Shown here: in pieces, positions 35,590-44,068 of the stretch
Numbering within the stretch: position 1 is the first letter of the stretch
Layout of the letters: the number at the start of each line of letters is the position of its first letter
Assembly (NCBI RefSeq): GCF_900141715.1
Contig: NZ_FQYK01000004.1
Coordinates: forward strand, 62,001 to 126,000
Reading direction: 5' to 3'
Source: Algibacter luteus
Lineage (GTDB): Bacteria > Bacteroidota > Bacteroidia > Flavobacteriales > Flavobacteriaceae
Length of the DNA: 64,000 nucleotides
The notes under the pieces: model-generated
Told to the model about the DNA's origin: nothing
Seen by the model: the letters and a program-made list of their open reading frames with translations, nothing else
The model's database searches: none
Position numbers and translations under genes: made by a program

Positions 35590-36363
35590 ATGCAACAGAC
35601 TTTTTACAAATACCAAGGCACAGGAAACGATTTTGTGATGATTGATAATCGTCAACAAATGTTCGACAAAAATAATACCAAACGTGTTCAATTTTTATGC
35701 GACCGACGTTTTGGCATAGGTGCTGACGGACTCTTATTACTAGAAAACCATCCAGAATACGATTTTAAAATGGTTTACTATAATGCCGATGGCAATGAAA
35801 GTTCCATGTGTGGTAATGGTGGACGATGTTTAGTGGCATTTGCAAAACAGTTGGGCGTTATATCTAACCAAGCTGTTTTTGAAGCTATTGATGGTTTGCA
35901 TCACGCCAAAATTAATGGTGATATTGTGCAATTGCAAATGTTAGATGTCAATACCATTGAGAAGCACGATAATCATGTGTTTTTAAATACAGGGTCGCCA
36001 CATCATGTGCAATTTGAATCTGAAATTGAAAATTTTGATATCAAAACCAAAGGGGCTAAAATTAGATATGGCGCACCTTATAATGAAGCAGGAAGCAATG
36101 TTAATTTTGTTAAAAAGCTTTCTAACGATGCTTTTAGAGTTAGAACTTACGAACGAGGTGTTGAAGATGAAACCCTTTCTTGTGGTACAGGTGTTACCGC
36201 AGTGGCTATTGCAATGCATTTTCTGGGTGAAACAGATAAAAACCAAGTGACACTTCAAGTAGAAGGTGGTGAGCTCAAAGTGTGTTTTGATGTTCAAAAT
36301 AATACGTATTCTAATGTTTGGCTAATAGGGCCAGCAACTTTTGTTTTTAAAGGAAACATATGA
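35590..36363 (+). CDS. dapF: Diaminopimelate epimerase
   Basis: The 257-aa cytoplasmic enzyme converts LL- to meso-diaminopimelate for lysine and peptidoglycan synthesis. Both catalytic cysteines are present: Cys74 in MCGNGGRC and Cys198 in LSCGTGVTA. The family opening FYKYQGTGNDFVMID is intact. I place the start at the ATG at 35590; an in-frame TTG at 35578 lies inside the -7 element. It is the first gene of a run with a GNAT gene (overlap 4 bases), mltG and a DUF2279 gene. Confidence 0.95.
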   Translation: MQQTFYKYQGTGNDFVMIDNRQQMFDKNNTKRVQFLCDRRFGIGADGLLLLENHPEYDFKMVYYNADGNESSMCGNGGRCLVAFAKQLGVISNQAVFEAIDGLHHAKINGDIVQLQMLDVNTIEKHDNHVFLNTGSPHHVQFESEIENFDIKTKGAKIRYGAPYNEAGSNVNFVKKLSNDAFRVRTYERGVEDETLSCGTGVTAVAIAMHFLGETDKNQVTLQVEGGELKVCFDVQNNTYSNVWLIGPATFVFKGNI

Positions 36364-36884
36364 AAACTCTAAAAGGCCAAAACATATATTTACGTGCACT
36401 TGAGCCTGAAGACTTAGAGTTTATTCATACTATTGAAAACGACGAATCCATTTGGGAAATTAGTAACACCCAAACACCATATTCTAAATTTCTTATAAAA
36501 CAATATCTCGATCATGCTCATAAAGATATTTTTGAAGTAAAACAATTACGATTAGTAATTTCTAGTTTTAATAATGAGGCCTTAGGAATGATTGATTTAT
36601 TCGATTTCGATTTTAAAAATAGGAGAGCAGGTGTTGGTATTTTGGTTAAAGAACCAGAAGATAGATTAAAAGGCTATGGAAAAGAGGCTTTAAAATTATT
36701 GATAGATTATAGTTTTAAGCATCTCGATTTGCATCAGTTATATTGCAATATTTCTGAAGGAAACGATGCGAGTATTAAATTATTTTCCAATCAAGGCTTT
36801 AAAAACATTGGATTAAAAAAAGAATGGAACTATGTAAATGGTTCTTTTAAAAACGAATATTTATTTCAACTTATAAATAATTAG
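36360..36884 (+). CDS. GNAT acetyltransferase, RimJ/RimL-like
   Basis: The 174-aa protein matches the Acetyltransf_3 (RimJ/RimL) branch: an opening KGQNIYLRALEPEDLEFI, the acetyl-CoA-binding part KGYGKEALKLLIDYSF, and the end NEGNDASIKLFSNQGF. Family members acetylate ribosomal-protein termini or other amines; no substrate can be named. Its ATG overlaps the dapF stop codon by 4 bases, and mltG follows without a gap, so it is within one operon with translational coupling. Confidence 0.88.
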   Translation: MKTLKGQNIYLRALEPEDLEFIHTIENDESIWEISNTQTPYSKFLIKQYLDHAHKDIFEVKQLRLVISSFNNEALGMIDLFDFDFKNRRAGVGILVKEPEDRLKGYGKEALKLLIDYSFKHLDLHQLYCNISEGNDASIKLFSNQGFKNIGLKKEWNYVNGSFKNEYLFQLINN

Positions 36885-37928
36885 ATGTATATAAAAAAAA
36901 TTCTTCTAGCTATTTTGATTATTGGGCTTATTGTGGCAGCATTTTTTGCAAATTTTGTGTACAAAGCCATGTTAAAACCCAATACAGCTTTTAACAACGA
37001 AACGGCTTATATTTTTGTGCCTACTGGTGCAAATTATCAAGAGGTAAGATCGCAATTGGAGCCATTATTAGAAGATATTAATTCGTTTGATGATTTAGCT
37101 GAACAAAAAAAATACACATCCAATATTAAAGCTGGTCGTTTCGAAATTAAAAAAGGAATGACAAATAATGATATTATTAATTCCATTAGAAGTCGGAATC
37201 TACCAATTAAATTATCGTTCAACAATCAAGAAACTTTAGAAAAGTTGGCAGGTAGAGTTGCAAATCAAATTGAAGCAGATAGTCTTTCAATTTTAGCCGC
37301 AATGAAAGATTCAACATTTTTAGTTGATAATAATTTCAAGCAAGAAACGGCTTTAGGCATGTATTTACCCAATAGTTATGAGTTTTTTTGGAACACGTCT
37401 GCCGAAGCCTTTCGTGATAGAATGCTGAAAGAATATAATCGTTTTTGGACCGACGAAAAAATTAAAAAAGCAAACGATTTGGGCTTATCTCCAAATCAAG
37501 TCATTACCTTGGCGTCTATTGTTCATGAAGAGTCTAAACAAGCTACAGAGCAGCCAAGAATCGCGGGTGTATACTTAAATCGATTAAGAATAGGCATGCC
37601 GCTTCAAGCAGACCCGACTTTAAAATTTGCAGCTTATCAACTTCCCAAGTATAAGAATACGATAATTAAAAGAGTTTTAAACGTTCATAAAGATATAGAC
37701 TCACCTTATAATACTTATAAATATAGAGGATTACCTCCTGGGTTAATCGCAATGCCAGATATTTCTGCTATCAATGCCGTTTTAAATTATGAAAAGCACA
37801 AATACCTATATTTTGCTGCCGATGCCAAAAGATTAGGCTATCATAAATTCGCAAAGAATCTGGCACAACATAACGCGAATGCTCGAGAATATCAACGCTA
37901 TTTAACATCAGAAGGTATTAACAGATAG
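36885..37928 (+). CDS. mltG: Endolytic murein transglycosylase MltG
   Basis: The 347-aa protein has one N-terminal membrane segment (about 5-25, LLAILIIGLIVAAFFANFVY) and a periplasmic YceG-like domain. The signature LASIVHEES (with the likely catalytic Glu216) and VYLNRLRIGMPLQADPT match MltG, which cleaves nascent glycan strands and releases them as the peptidoglycan chain terminator. The gene is next to dapF, consistent with a cell wall operon. It shares its last base with the GTG start of the following DUF2279 gene. Confidence 0.93.
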   Translation: MYIKKILLAILIIGLIVAAFFANFVYKAMLKPNTAFNNETAYIFVPTGANYQEVRSQLEPLLEDINSFDDLAEQKKYTSNIKAGRFEIKKGMTNNDIINSIRSRNLPIKLSFNNQETLEKLAGRVANQIEADSLSILAAMKDSTFLVDNNFKQETALGMYLPNSYEFFWNTSAEAFRDRMLKEYNRFWTDEKIKKANDLGLSPNQVITLASIVHEESKQATEQPRIAGVYLNRLRIGMPLQADPTLKFAAYQLPKYKNTIIKRVLNVHKDIDSPYNTYKYRGLPPGLIAMPDISAINAVLNYEKHKYLYFAADAKRLGYHKFAKNLAQHNANAREYQRYLTSEGINR

Positions 37929-38836
37929 TGCGTTTTTTAAAAGCACATATCATTTGTTTTGTGTTGTTACCTTTTTTATCAATTTCACAATCTAAGTTAA
38001 ATGCATTTCTTACACCTAGTGACACGCTAAATAAACCGCGAAGAAATGCAGTAATTGCAGTTGAAGCTTCATTAGGATCTCTTACACTTGTTGGGTTAAA
38101 TCAGCTTTGGTATAAAGATTTTGAACGCTCTAAATTCCATACCATAAACGATAATAACGAGTGGTTGCAAATGGATAAAATTGGGCATGTTTTTACCTCT
38201 TATCAACTTGGTAAGCATGGTGCTAATCTTTTAAATTGGAGTGGTGTCAGTGAAGAAAATCAACTAATATTTGGCGCAACTCTTGGATTTACATTTTTAT
38301 CGGCGGTAGAAGTTTTTGATGGTTTTTCTAAAGAATGGGGCTTCTCTTGGGGCGATATTTTGGCCAACGGGGCTGGAACTGGGCTTTATATTGGGCAAGA
38401 ATTACTCTGGAAAGAACAACGAATAGCTTTAAAATACTCATTTCACCAAACAAAGTTTGCGAATCAACGTCCAGATAAGCTTGGGGAATCGTATTTAGAA
38501 CAAATTTTGAAAGATTATAATGGGCAAACCTATTGGTTAAGTGCTAATTTGCATTCTTTTTTTAAAGACAAACACATTCCTAAATGGATAAATGTTGCGG
38601 TGGGTTATGGAGGGCACGGTATGCTTACTGGCAATGAAGATGTTGACAGTCAGGTGTTAATAAGTAATCAACGCTACAGACAATTCTATTTAAGTTTTGA
38701 CTTAAATTTGAATGGAGTTAATACAAAATCAAGAGTACTTAGGTCTATTTTTGACGTTTTGAATATGATAAAAATACCTTTCCCGACTTTAGAATTTAAT
38801 AAAAAAGGGGCTGTATTTCATCTATTCTACTACTAA
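37928..38836 (+). CDS. DUF2279 family protein, exported
   Basis: The 302-aa protein has a signal peptide (MRFLKAHIICFVLLPFLSISQ) and a DUF2279 (YfiM-like) core with FHTINDNNEWLQMDKIGHVFTSYQLG. The core contains hydrophobic helices (GATLGFTFLSAVEVFDGFS and WGDILANGAGTGLYIGQ), so it may be an outer-membrane or periplasmic protein. No function is established. It begins with GTG overlapping the mltG stop codon by one base, so it is the last gene of the dapF run. Confidence 0.85.
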   Translation: MRFLKAHIICFVLLPFLSISQSKLNAFLTPSDTLNKPRRNAVIAVEASLGSLTLVGLNQLWYKDFERSKFHTINDNNEWLQMDKIGHVFTSYQLGKHGANLLNWSGVSEENQLIFGATLGFTFLSAVEVFDGFSKEWGFSWGDILANGAGTGLYIGQELLWKEQRIALKYSFHQTKFANQRPDKLGESYLEQILKDYNGQTYWLSANLHSFFKDKHIPKWINVAVGYGGHGMLTGNEDVDSQVLISNQRYRQFYLSFDLNLNGVNTKSRVLRSIFDVLNMIKIPFPTLEFNKKGAVFHLFYY

Positions 38837-38859
38837 TAACAGGACTTAAGCGATTAATT

Positions 38860-38889
38860 TTGAAGTTGTTAAAAAAATCACTAATTTTG
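38860..38889 (+). promoter_or_regulatory. Promoter of the lysozyme-like gene
   Basis: TTG (38860-38862) and TAATTTTG (38882-38889) are separated by 19 bases, matching the Bacteroidetes consensus. The gene starts at 38948. Confidence 0.65.
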
Positions 38890-38947
38890 CACGCTCAAAT
38901 TTCAAGGTATAATTTGATTTTAAAGTATACTGAAAAAATTTAAAATT

Positions 38948-39598
38948 ATGGTAAAAAATATTGCGAGTTACAGCACACTGACGCTTACAATATTAGCACT
39001 ATTGTATTTTTCGTTTCAATCAAACGAAACGATTGATTTAAGTAAGTACTCTACAGAGGGTTTAGACTATACTTATACTGTAGGTTCTGAAACAGCTTCG
39101 CTACCTAAAACTTTAGATTCTGAAAACTCTTTCTCTCCTTATTTAGGAAAGTCGTTTGTTGGTTTTAAAGAGGCTTTAGCCTTTAAAGAATCTGGTGGTG
39201 ATTACAATTCAGTAAATACTTATGGTTATTTAGGTAAATATCAATTTGGAGCGGAAACTCTAAAAATGATAGGTATTTATAATCCTGCGAAATTTTTAAA
39301 AAATCCAAGATTACAAGAAAAGGCATTTATAGCGAATGCTGCTCGTAATAAATGGATATTAAGAAGAGATATCAAAAACTTTGTAGGTAAACGTATCAAC
39401 GGAATTATTATTACAGAGTCTGGTATACTTGCTGCAGCACATTTAGCGGGTCCTGGTAGCGTTAAAAAATATTTAAGAAGTTACGGATTAGATAATTTTG
39501 CCGACGGTTACGGAACTACGGTACATTACTACATGAAACGTTTTTCGGGGTATGATACTTCTTTTATAAAACCTAATCAAAAAGCTAAAGCGATTTAA
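38948..39598 (+). CDS. Lysozyme-like exported protein
   Basis: The 216-aa protein has an N-terminal signal or anchor segment (about 5-24). The middle contains FKESGGDYNSVNTYGYLGKYQFG, which resembles the start of lytic-transglycosylase/lysozyme-like domains: a Glu (FKESGG) at the usual catalytic position followed by a helix-turn YQFG. Later GILAAAHLAGPGSVKKYL fits the same fold. I propose a peptidoglycan-cleaving enzyme of the periplasm, with moderate certainty; catalytic activity is not proven. It has its own promoter and follows the dapF-mltG-DUF2279 group. Confidence 0.75.
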   Translation: MVKNIASYSTLTLTILALLYFSFQSNETIDLSKYSTEGLDYTYTVGSETASLPKTLDSENSFSPYLGKSFVGFKEALAFKESGGDYNSVNTYGYLGKYQFGAETLKMIGIYNPAKFLKNPRLQEKAFIANAARNKWILRRDIKNFVGKRINGIIITESGILAAAHLAGPGSVKKYLRSYGLDNFADGYGTTVHYYMKRFSGYDTSFIKPNQKAKAI

Positions 39599-39602
39599 GC
39601 AT

Positions 39603-40319
39603 TTAGTTTTTATGAATAATAAATATGGTAGGTCTCTTGTGGAGGTCTACCTTATTTTTTTTCCATTGATTTGCAGTTTGGGTTTTAATAAACTCGCTAG
39701 TTAAAGTAATATCGCAGGCTACGCAAACATTGGTGTTATTCTCCAGAATAGATGTTAAATCTTCTAGCATTTTATTGTTTCTATAAGGTGTTTCTATAAA
39801 AATCTGAGATTGGTTCTGATCGAATGATAACCGTTCTAATCGTTTAATTTCGCTTTTACGTTCACCTTTGTCAATAGGCAAATAACCGTTGAAAGCAAAA
39901 CGTTGTCCATTCATACCAGATGCCATAAGAGCTAATAAAATTGAAGAAGGCCCTACTAACGGAACGACCTTTATACTTTTTTCGTGTGCTATTTTTACAA
40001 TATCTGCGCCTGGATCTGCAATTCCTGGACATCCAGCTTCAGAGAGTAACCCAACGTTAAAACCATTTAAACATGGATATAAAAATGTTGGCAATTCAGC
40101 TTCGTCAGTAAACTTATTTAAATGAAAAATTTTTAATGAAGGTTGTGATTTTTCTGGAGCTATTTTTTTTATAAAGCGTCTTGCTGTTTTTTCATTTTCA
40201 ACAATAAAAGTATCTAATCGTTCTATAGTTTGTTTAACTTTAATTGGTAAAACTTCTAAAGGCTCATTTTCGCCTAAAGTTGTTGGTATGAGAAAGAGTT
40301 TACCAATTGAGTTATTCAT
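39603..40319 (-). CDS. rsmI: RsmI-like 16S rRNA 2'-O-methyltransferase
   Basis: The 238-aa protein is a tetrapyrrole-methylase-fold SAM-dependent enzyme. Motifs include FLIPTTLGE at the start, LLSEAGCPGIADPGADIV and FIETPYRNNKML, which match RsmI (2'-O-methylation of C1402 in 16S rRNA). It is slightly shorter at the C-terminus than E. coli RsmI, which is normal for Bacteroidetes. It is cytoplasmic. It follows the LMW-PTPase gene by 46 bases on the same strand, so they may be co-transcribed with dnaA. Confidence 0.86.
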   Translation of the reverse strand: MNNSIGKLFLIPTTLGENEPLEVLPIKVKQTIERLDTFIVENEKTARRFIKKIAPEKSQPSLKIFHLNKFTDEAELPTFLYPCLNGFNVGLLSEAGCPGIADPGADIVKIAHEKSIKVVPLVGPSSILLALMASGMNGQRFAFNGYLPIDKGERKSEIKRLERLSFDQNQSQIFIETPYRNNKMLEDLTSILENNTNVCVACDITLTSEFIKTQTANQWKKNKVDLHKRPTIFIIHKN

Positions 40320-40365
40320 TGTATTCTATTTTATATTTTAAAGCAGCGCTAACTATTTCAATTTT

Positions 40366-40815
40366 TTATTGTAGTTTATTTGCTATAATAGTACAAGCTT
40401 CATTGAGCATTTGGTAAACATTTTCAAAACCATGATCGCCACCGTAATAGGGGTCGGGGACTTCAAAGTTTTTATTTTTGTGAACCTCATTCAATATCAT
40501 ATTTACTTTCGCTATATCTTCTGGGTTTCGGGCTAATTTCATTACATTTTGATAATTAGTTTCGTCCATAACATATATCATATCAAAAGTGTCAAAATCT
40601 GACAAATCAAATTGTCTTCCTTTTAGATTTGATATATCTAAACCGTGCTTTCTAGCAACAGCAACCGAACGCTTATCAGGAGAGCTACCAACATGATAAT
40701 TGGCAGTGCCTGCAGAATCTACAACAAAATTGTTTGATAATTTAGATTTTAATATACCTTCGGCCAGCGGAGAACGACAAATGTTTCCTAGGCAGACCAT
40801 CAATATTTTAGTCAT
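40366..40815 (-). CDS. Low-molecular-weight protein tyrosine phosphatase
   Basis: The 149-aa protein carries the active-site loop VCLGNICRSP (Cys8-x5-Arg14) near the N-terminus and the acid Asp in VPDPYYGG near the C-terminus. Family members dephosphorylate tyrosine-phosphorylated proteins (in bacteria often exopolysaccharide kinases) or arsenate. The length is typical. It starts 12 bases after the dnaA stop codon, so it probably shares the dnaA transcript. No capsule gene is next to it. Confidence 0.93.
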   Translation of the reverse strand: MTKILMVCLGNICRSPLAEGILKSKLSNNFVVDSAGTANYHVGSSPDKRSVAVARKHGLDISNLKGRQFDLSDFDTFDMIYVMDETNYQNVMKLARNPEDIAKVNMILNEVHKNKNFEVPDPYYGGDHGFENVYQMLNEACTIIANKLQ

Positions 40816-40827
40816 GATTTGGTAGTA

Positions 40828-42255
40828 TTAAACGGAAAGTTTTTTACTGATGTCTTCAACATATTTTCTAAACTGTTTATCTGTTGAAGATAAGTTGTCT
40901 ACTGTTTTACAAGCGTGCAATACAGTGGCATGATCTCTTTTTCCTATTTGGGAACCAATACTAGCTAAAGATGCTTTTGTGAATTTTTTAGCAAAGAACA
41001 TAGCTAATTGTCTGGCTTGTACAATATGACGCTTTCTTGTTTTAGATTGCAGTGTATCGATATCCATTTGGAAATAATCTGATACTACTTTTTGAATATA
41101 ATCTATTGAAACTTCGCGTTTTGTGTTTTTAACAAACTTCTCTACTATAATTCTGGCTAAGTCAAGGGTAATTTCCTTTTTATTGAATGAAGATTGCGCA
41201 ATTAATGAAATTATTGCTCCTTCTAATTCTCTAACATTAGATTTAATGTTTTTGGCAACATATTCTACAATTTCCTCTGGCATTTCAACACCATCACGAT
41301 AAAGTTTGTTTTTTAAGATAGAGACTCGGGTTTCAAAATCTGGATTCTGCAATTCGGCAGAAAGACCCCATTTAAAACGAGATAATAAACGCTGCTCAAT
41401 ATCTTGCATATCAACCGGAGCTTTGTCACTTGTTAAAATAACTTGCTTTCCGTTTTGATGTAAGTGATTGAAAATATGGAAGAATACATCTTGTGTACCC
41501 GTTTTACCTGATAAAAATTGAACGTCATCAATTATTAGAACATCTATTATTTGATAAAAATGAATGAAATCATTTCTATTATTCTTTTTAACGGCATCAA
41601 TATATTGTTGTGTGAACTTTTCCGCAGAAATATAAAGCACCGTTTTTTCAGGGTATTTATCTTTTATGTCAACACCAATAGCATGAGCTAAATGTGTTTT
41701 GCCTAATCCAACACCTCCAAAAATTAATAAAGGATTGAAAGAAGTTCCACCTGGTTTGTTCGCAACTGCTAATCCTGCACTTCGAGCTAACCTGTTCGAA
41801 TCACCTTCTAAAAAGTTTTCAAAATTATAATTTGGATTTAGCTGAGATTCAATTTTTACGTTCCTTATACCAGGAATTACAAAAGGATTGCGTAATTCTG
41901 GGCTTTTATTATTAAAAGGAACATCAACATCTTGAGATTTAAGTGCACCTCTATTGGAACTTGGAATTTTCTCTGTAAAAGGTTGCTTGTTACCATAGGT
42001 GTTTTCCATTTTAATAATGTAAACAAGTTTGGCAGTTTCACCAAGCTCTTTGGTAAGCGCAACTTTAAGGATTTTAACATAATGCTCTTCTAACCATTCG
42101 TAAAAGAATTTACTAGGAACCTGAATACTCAAGGAGTTATCAGTAAGTTTAACCGCTTTAATTGGCTCAAACCAAGTTTTATAGGCTTGCGGTTGAATGT
42201 TATCTTTTATAAACTCCAGACAATTATTCCATACCGTTTGCGCAGTTATACTCAT
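40828..42255 (-). CDS. dnaA: Chromosomal replication initiator DnaA
   Basis: The 475-aa protein has an N-terminal DnaA_N domain (about 1-75), Walker A GGVGLGKTHLAHAIG, Walker B LIIDDVQFLSGK, and the C-terminal DNA-binding signature GSQIGKRDHATVLHACKTV. It opens oriC and loads the helicase, and also acts as a transcription factor. Unlike many phyla, no dnaN neighbour is present. I looked for TTATCCACA-type DnaA boxes in the flanking gap and saw no convincing cluster, so the origin is probably elsewhere. Confidence 0.97.
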   Translation of the reverse strand: MSITAQTVWNNCLEFIKDNIQPQAYKTWFEPIKAVKLTDNSLSIQVPSKFFYEWLEEHYVKILKVALTKELGETAKLVYIIKMENTYGNKQPFTEKIPSSNRGALKSQDVDVPFNNKSPELRNPFVIPGIRNVKIESQLNPNYNFENFLEGDSNRLARSAGLAVANKPGGTSFNPLLIFGGVGLGKTHLAHAIGVDIKDKYPEKTVLYISAEKFTQQYIDAVKKNNRNDFIHFYQIIDVLIIDDVQFLSGKTGTQDVFFHIFNHLHQNGKQVILTSDKAPVDMQDIEQRLLSRFKWGLSAELQNPDFETRVSILKNKLYRDGVEMPEEIVEYVAKNIKSNVRELEGAIISLIAQSSFNKKEITLDLARIIVEKFVKNTKREVSIDYIQKVVSDYFQMDIDTLQSKTRKRHIVQARQLAMFFAKKFTKASLASIGSQIGKRDHATVLHACKTVDNLSSTDKQFRKYVEDISKKLSV

Positions 42256-42443
42256 TTGTTAGTTTTAATTACGTGTTTTTAGTTAGTTTGTGAAAAGAGC
42301 AATACAAAAGTCATCCCCTTAAACGAGTCGCAAATATGTGAACAAAATTCTTAAAAAAAAAATGATTTTCTATTGAATTTAAAGAAATTTTTCCCCATGT
42401 TTAACCTCATGCCGAAACTACAAAAAAATATTCAAATAATCTT

Positions 42444-42842
42444 ATGAAAATCGATGAAATACAAATTAGAGTGAGATATGGTGAAACCGATCAAATGGGA
42501 GTGGTATATCACGGCAATTATGCATTATATCTTGAAATGGGACGAATTGAATGGTTACGTAAACTAGGTATTTCTTACAAATCGATGGAAGAAAATGGAA
42601 TTATGCTACCCGTAGTTTCTTTATCTATAAACTATAAAAAATCAGCTGGTTATGATGATGTAATTAATGTAAAAACTCAACTAAAAAGAATGCCAACTGC
42701 AAAGATTGAATTTGATTATGAAATTACTAATAATCAAGGTGAAATTTTAACAACTGCAAACACAACTTTAGTATTTATTGATAAAAAAACTGGAAGACCT
42801 ATGAAGGCTCCGCAATACGTTTTAGATTTAATCACGGATTAA
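42444..42842 (+). CDS. YbgC-like acyl-CoA thioesterase
   Basis: The 132-aa hot-dog-fold protein has the 4HBT/YbgC signature RVRYGETDQMGVVYHGNYALYLEMGR with the catalytic Asp/His context, typical for short acyl-CoA or acyl-ACP thioesterases. It hydrolyses a thioester of unknown chain length. The length is exactly family-typical. It is divergent from dnaA and convergent with the YigZ gene, whose stop codon is immediately after its own (1-base gap). In E. coli, YbgC is linked to the Tol-Pal operon; here it is not. Confidence 0.9.
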   Translation: MKIDEIQIRVRYGETDQMGVVYHGNYALYLEMGRIEWLRKLGISYKSMEENGIMLPVVSLSINYKKSAGYDDVINVKTQLKRMPTAKIEFDYEITNNQGEILTTANTTLVFIDKKTGRPMKAPQYVLDLITD

Positions 42843-43451
42843 TTATACTTTTTTAATACTTATCTCGTAAAGATTATCAAAGAGATTAAAAACCGTTTCG
42901 GATTCGTTTTTTCTGACTGAAATGGTTATTTCACAATCTAATTCTAGTTTTTGATTAATAATATTTAGATTTTTTTCTTTGATAATGCGCATTACGGTAT
43001 TCATATTTTTATATTCAAAAGAGATGTTATAATGAATATCAATTGTTTTTTCAATAATCTTTGAAGCCTCAAGAACTTGTTGTGCACTTGTTTTATAGGC
43101 AGTAATTAAACCACCAACACCAAGTTTTACTCCGCCATAATACCTAACAACAACTATTAAAATATTGGTGACTTCAAAAGATTGAATTTGTCCGTAAATA
43201 GGCATGCCTGCGGAATTATTAGGCTCACCATCGTCATTGGCACGATAAATTAGTGTTTCAGTTCCTATTTGATATGCGTAACACCAATGTCTTGCCGAAT
43301 GATGCTCTTTTTTTAAATATTCTAAATGAATTTTTACATCATGTTCATTTTGAACCGGAAACGCATAGCCTAAGAATTTACTGTTTTTATCTTTAAAAAA
43401 TGATGGTTCTGGGGCTACATCAATAGTTTTATATGTGTCTTTTTCAATCAA
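42843..43451 (-). CDS. YigZ/IMPACT family protein
   Basis: The 202-aa protein has the UPF0029 N-terminal signature VVRYYGGVKLGVGGL and a C-terminal ACT-like domain (DUF1949) ending with SVRKNESETVFNLFDNL. YigZ-family proteins are related to the eukaryotic translation regulator IMPACT and bind nucleic acids or ribosomes; the precise role is unsettled. It is the last gene of a minus-strand run ribD-HAD-YigZ, 5 bases after the HAD gene. Confidence 0.9.
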   Translation of the reverse strand: MIEKDTYKTIDVAPEPSFFKDKNSKFLGYAFPVQNEHDVKIHLEYLKKEHHSARHWCYAYQIGTETLIYRANDDGEPNNSAGMPIYGQIQSFEVTNILIVVVRYYGGVKLGVGGLITAYKTSAQQVLEASKIIEKTIDIHYNISFEYKNMNTVMRIIKEKNLNIINQKLELDCEITISVRKNESETVFNLFDNLYEISIKKV

Positions 43452-43456
43452 CCGAC

Positions 43457-44068
43457 TTAAAATAGGTGTTTATTAATTTCGAATAAATCAATAACGTCTT
43501 CTTTTTTATTATTAATATGCCAAGTATGAATATTTAAAGTGTTGGCAGATGTAATGTTATCTAAATTATCATCAATAAAAAGACATTTTTCAGCATTAAT
43601 ATTATTTTCTGCTAGAACAAATTCAAAAATATCATGATTTGGTTTTACGAGATTTATTTCATGAGATAAGTAAAACGCATCAAAACAGTTTTTAAATTCC
43701 TCGTAAAATGGAACATGTGCTTTAATGTAATCCATATGCAGTGCGTTTGTATTACTTAATAAAATCAAATTGTATTTTGAAGATTGCTTCAATTCTTTTA
43801 AAAAAGCTAAACGATAATTCGGAAAATCTTTAAGCATAAAATTCCAAACATCAATTAATTTATCTTGAGATATATTCTGAAAATTATCAGTGTAAAAATC
43901 TAGAAATTCTTCTGTAGAAATTAATCCTTGCTCATAAAAACTATTAAAACCAACCATTTCTTCTGATAAAGTATCAATATTAAACGTTTCTATTGCGTTT
44001 TTATAAGCGCCTTCAAGATCTAAATTTATAAACACGTTACCAAAATCGAAAATAATGGTTTTAATCAT
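43457..44068 (-). CDS. HAD-family hydrolase
   Basis: The 203-aa protein has the HAD motif I (IIFDFGNVF, with a Glu-less nucleophile Asp8 and Asn10 in place of the second Asp), motif II LLSNTN and motif IV FIDDNLDN, with an alpha-helical cap. DxN instead of the usual DxD (nucleophile-general acid pair) is found in some members such as the YihX-type group. It is cytoplasmic and likely a small-molecule phosphatase. Its start overlaps the end of ribD by 8 bases, which suggests translational coupling and possibly a missing phosphatase step in riboflavin synthesis (inference). Confidence 0.85.
   Translation of the reverse strand: MIKTIIFDFGNVFINLDLEGAYKNAIETFNIDTLSEEMVGFNSFYEQGLISTEEFLDFYTDNFQNISQDKLIDVWNFMLKDFPNYRLAFLKELKQSSKYNLILLSNTNALHMDYIKAHVPFYEEFKNCFDAFYLSHEINLVKPNHDIFEFVLAENNINAEKCLFIDDNLDNITSANTLNIHTWHINNKKEDVIDLFEINKHLF

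Noticed and set aside
42256-42443. Possible replication origin beside dnaA
   Set aside because: I looked for TTATCCACA-like boxes and found only weak partial matches (for example TGTGAACAA); no cluster and no AT-rich repeat array, so it is not called.
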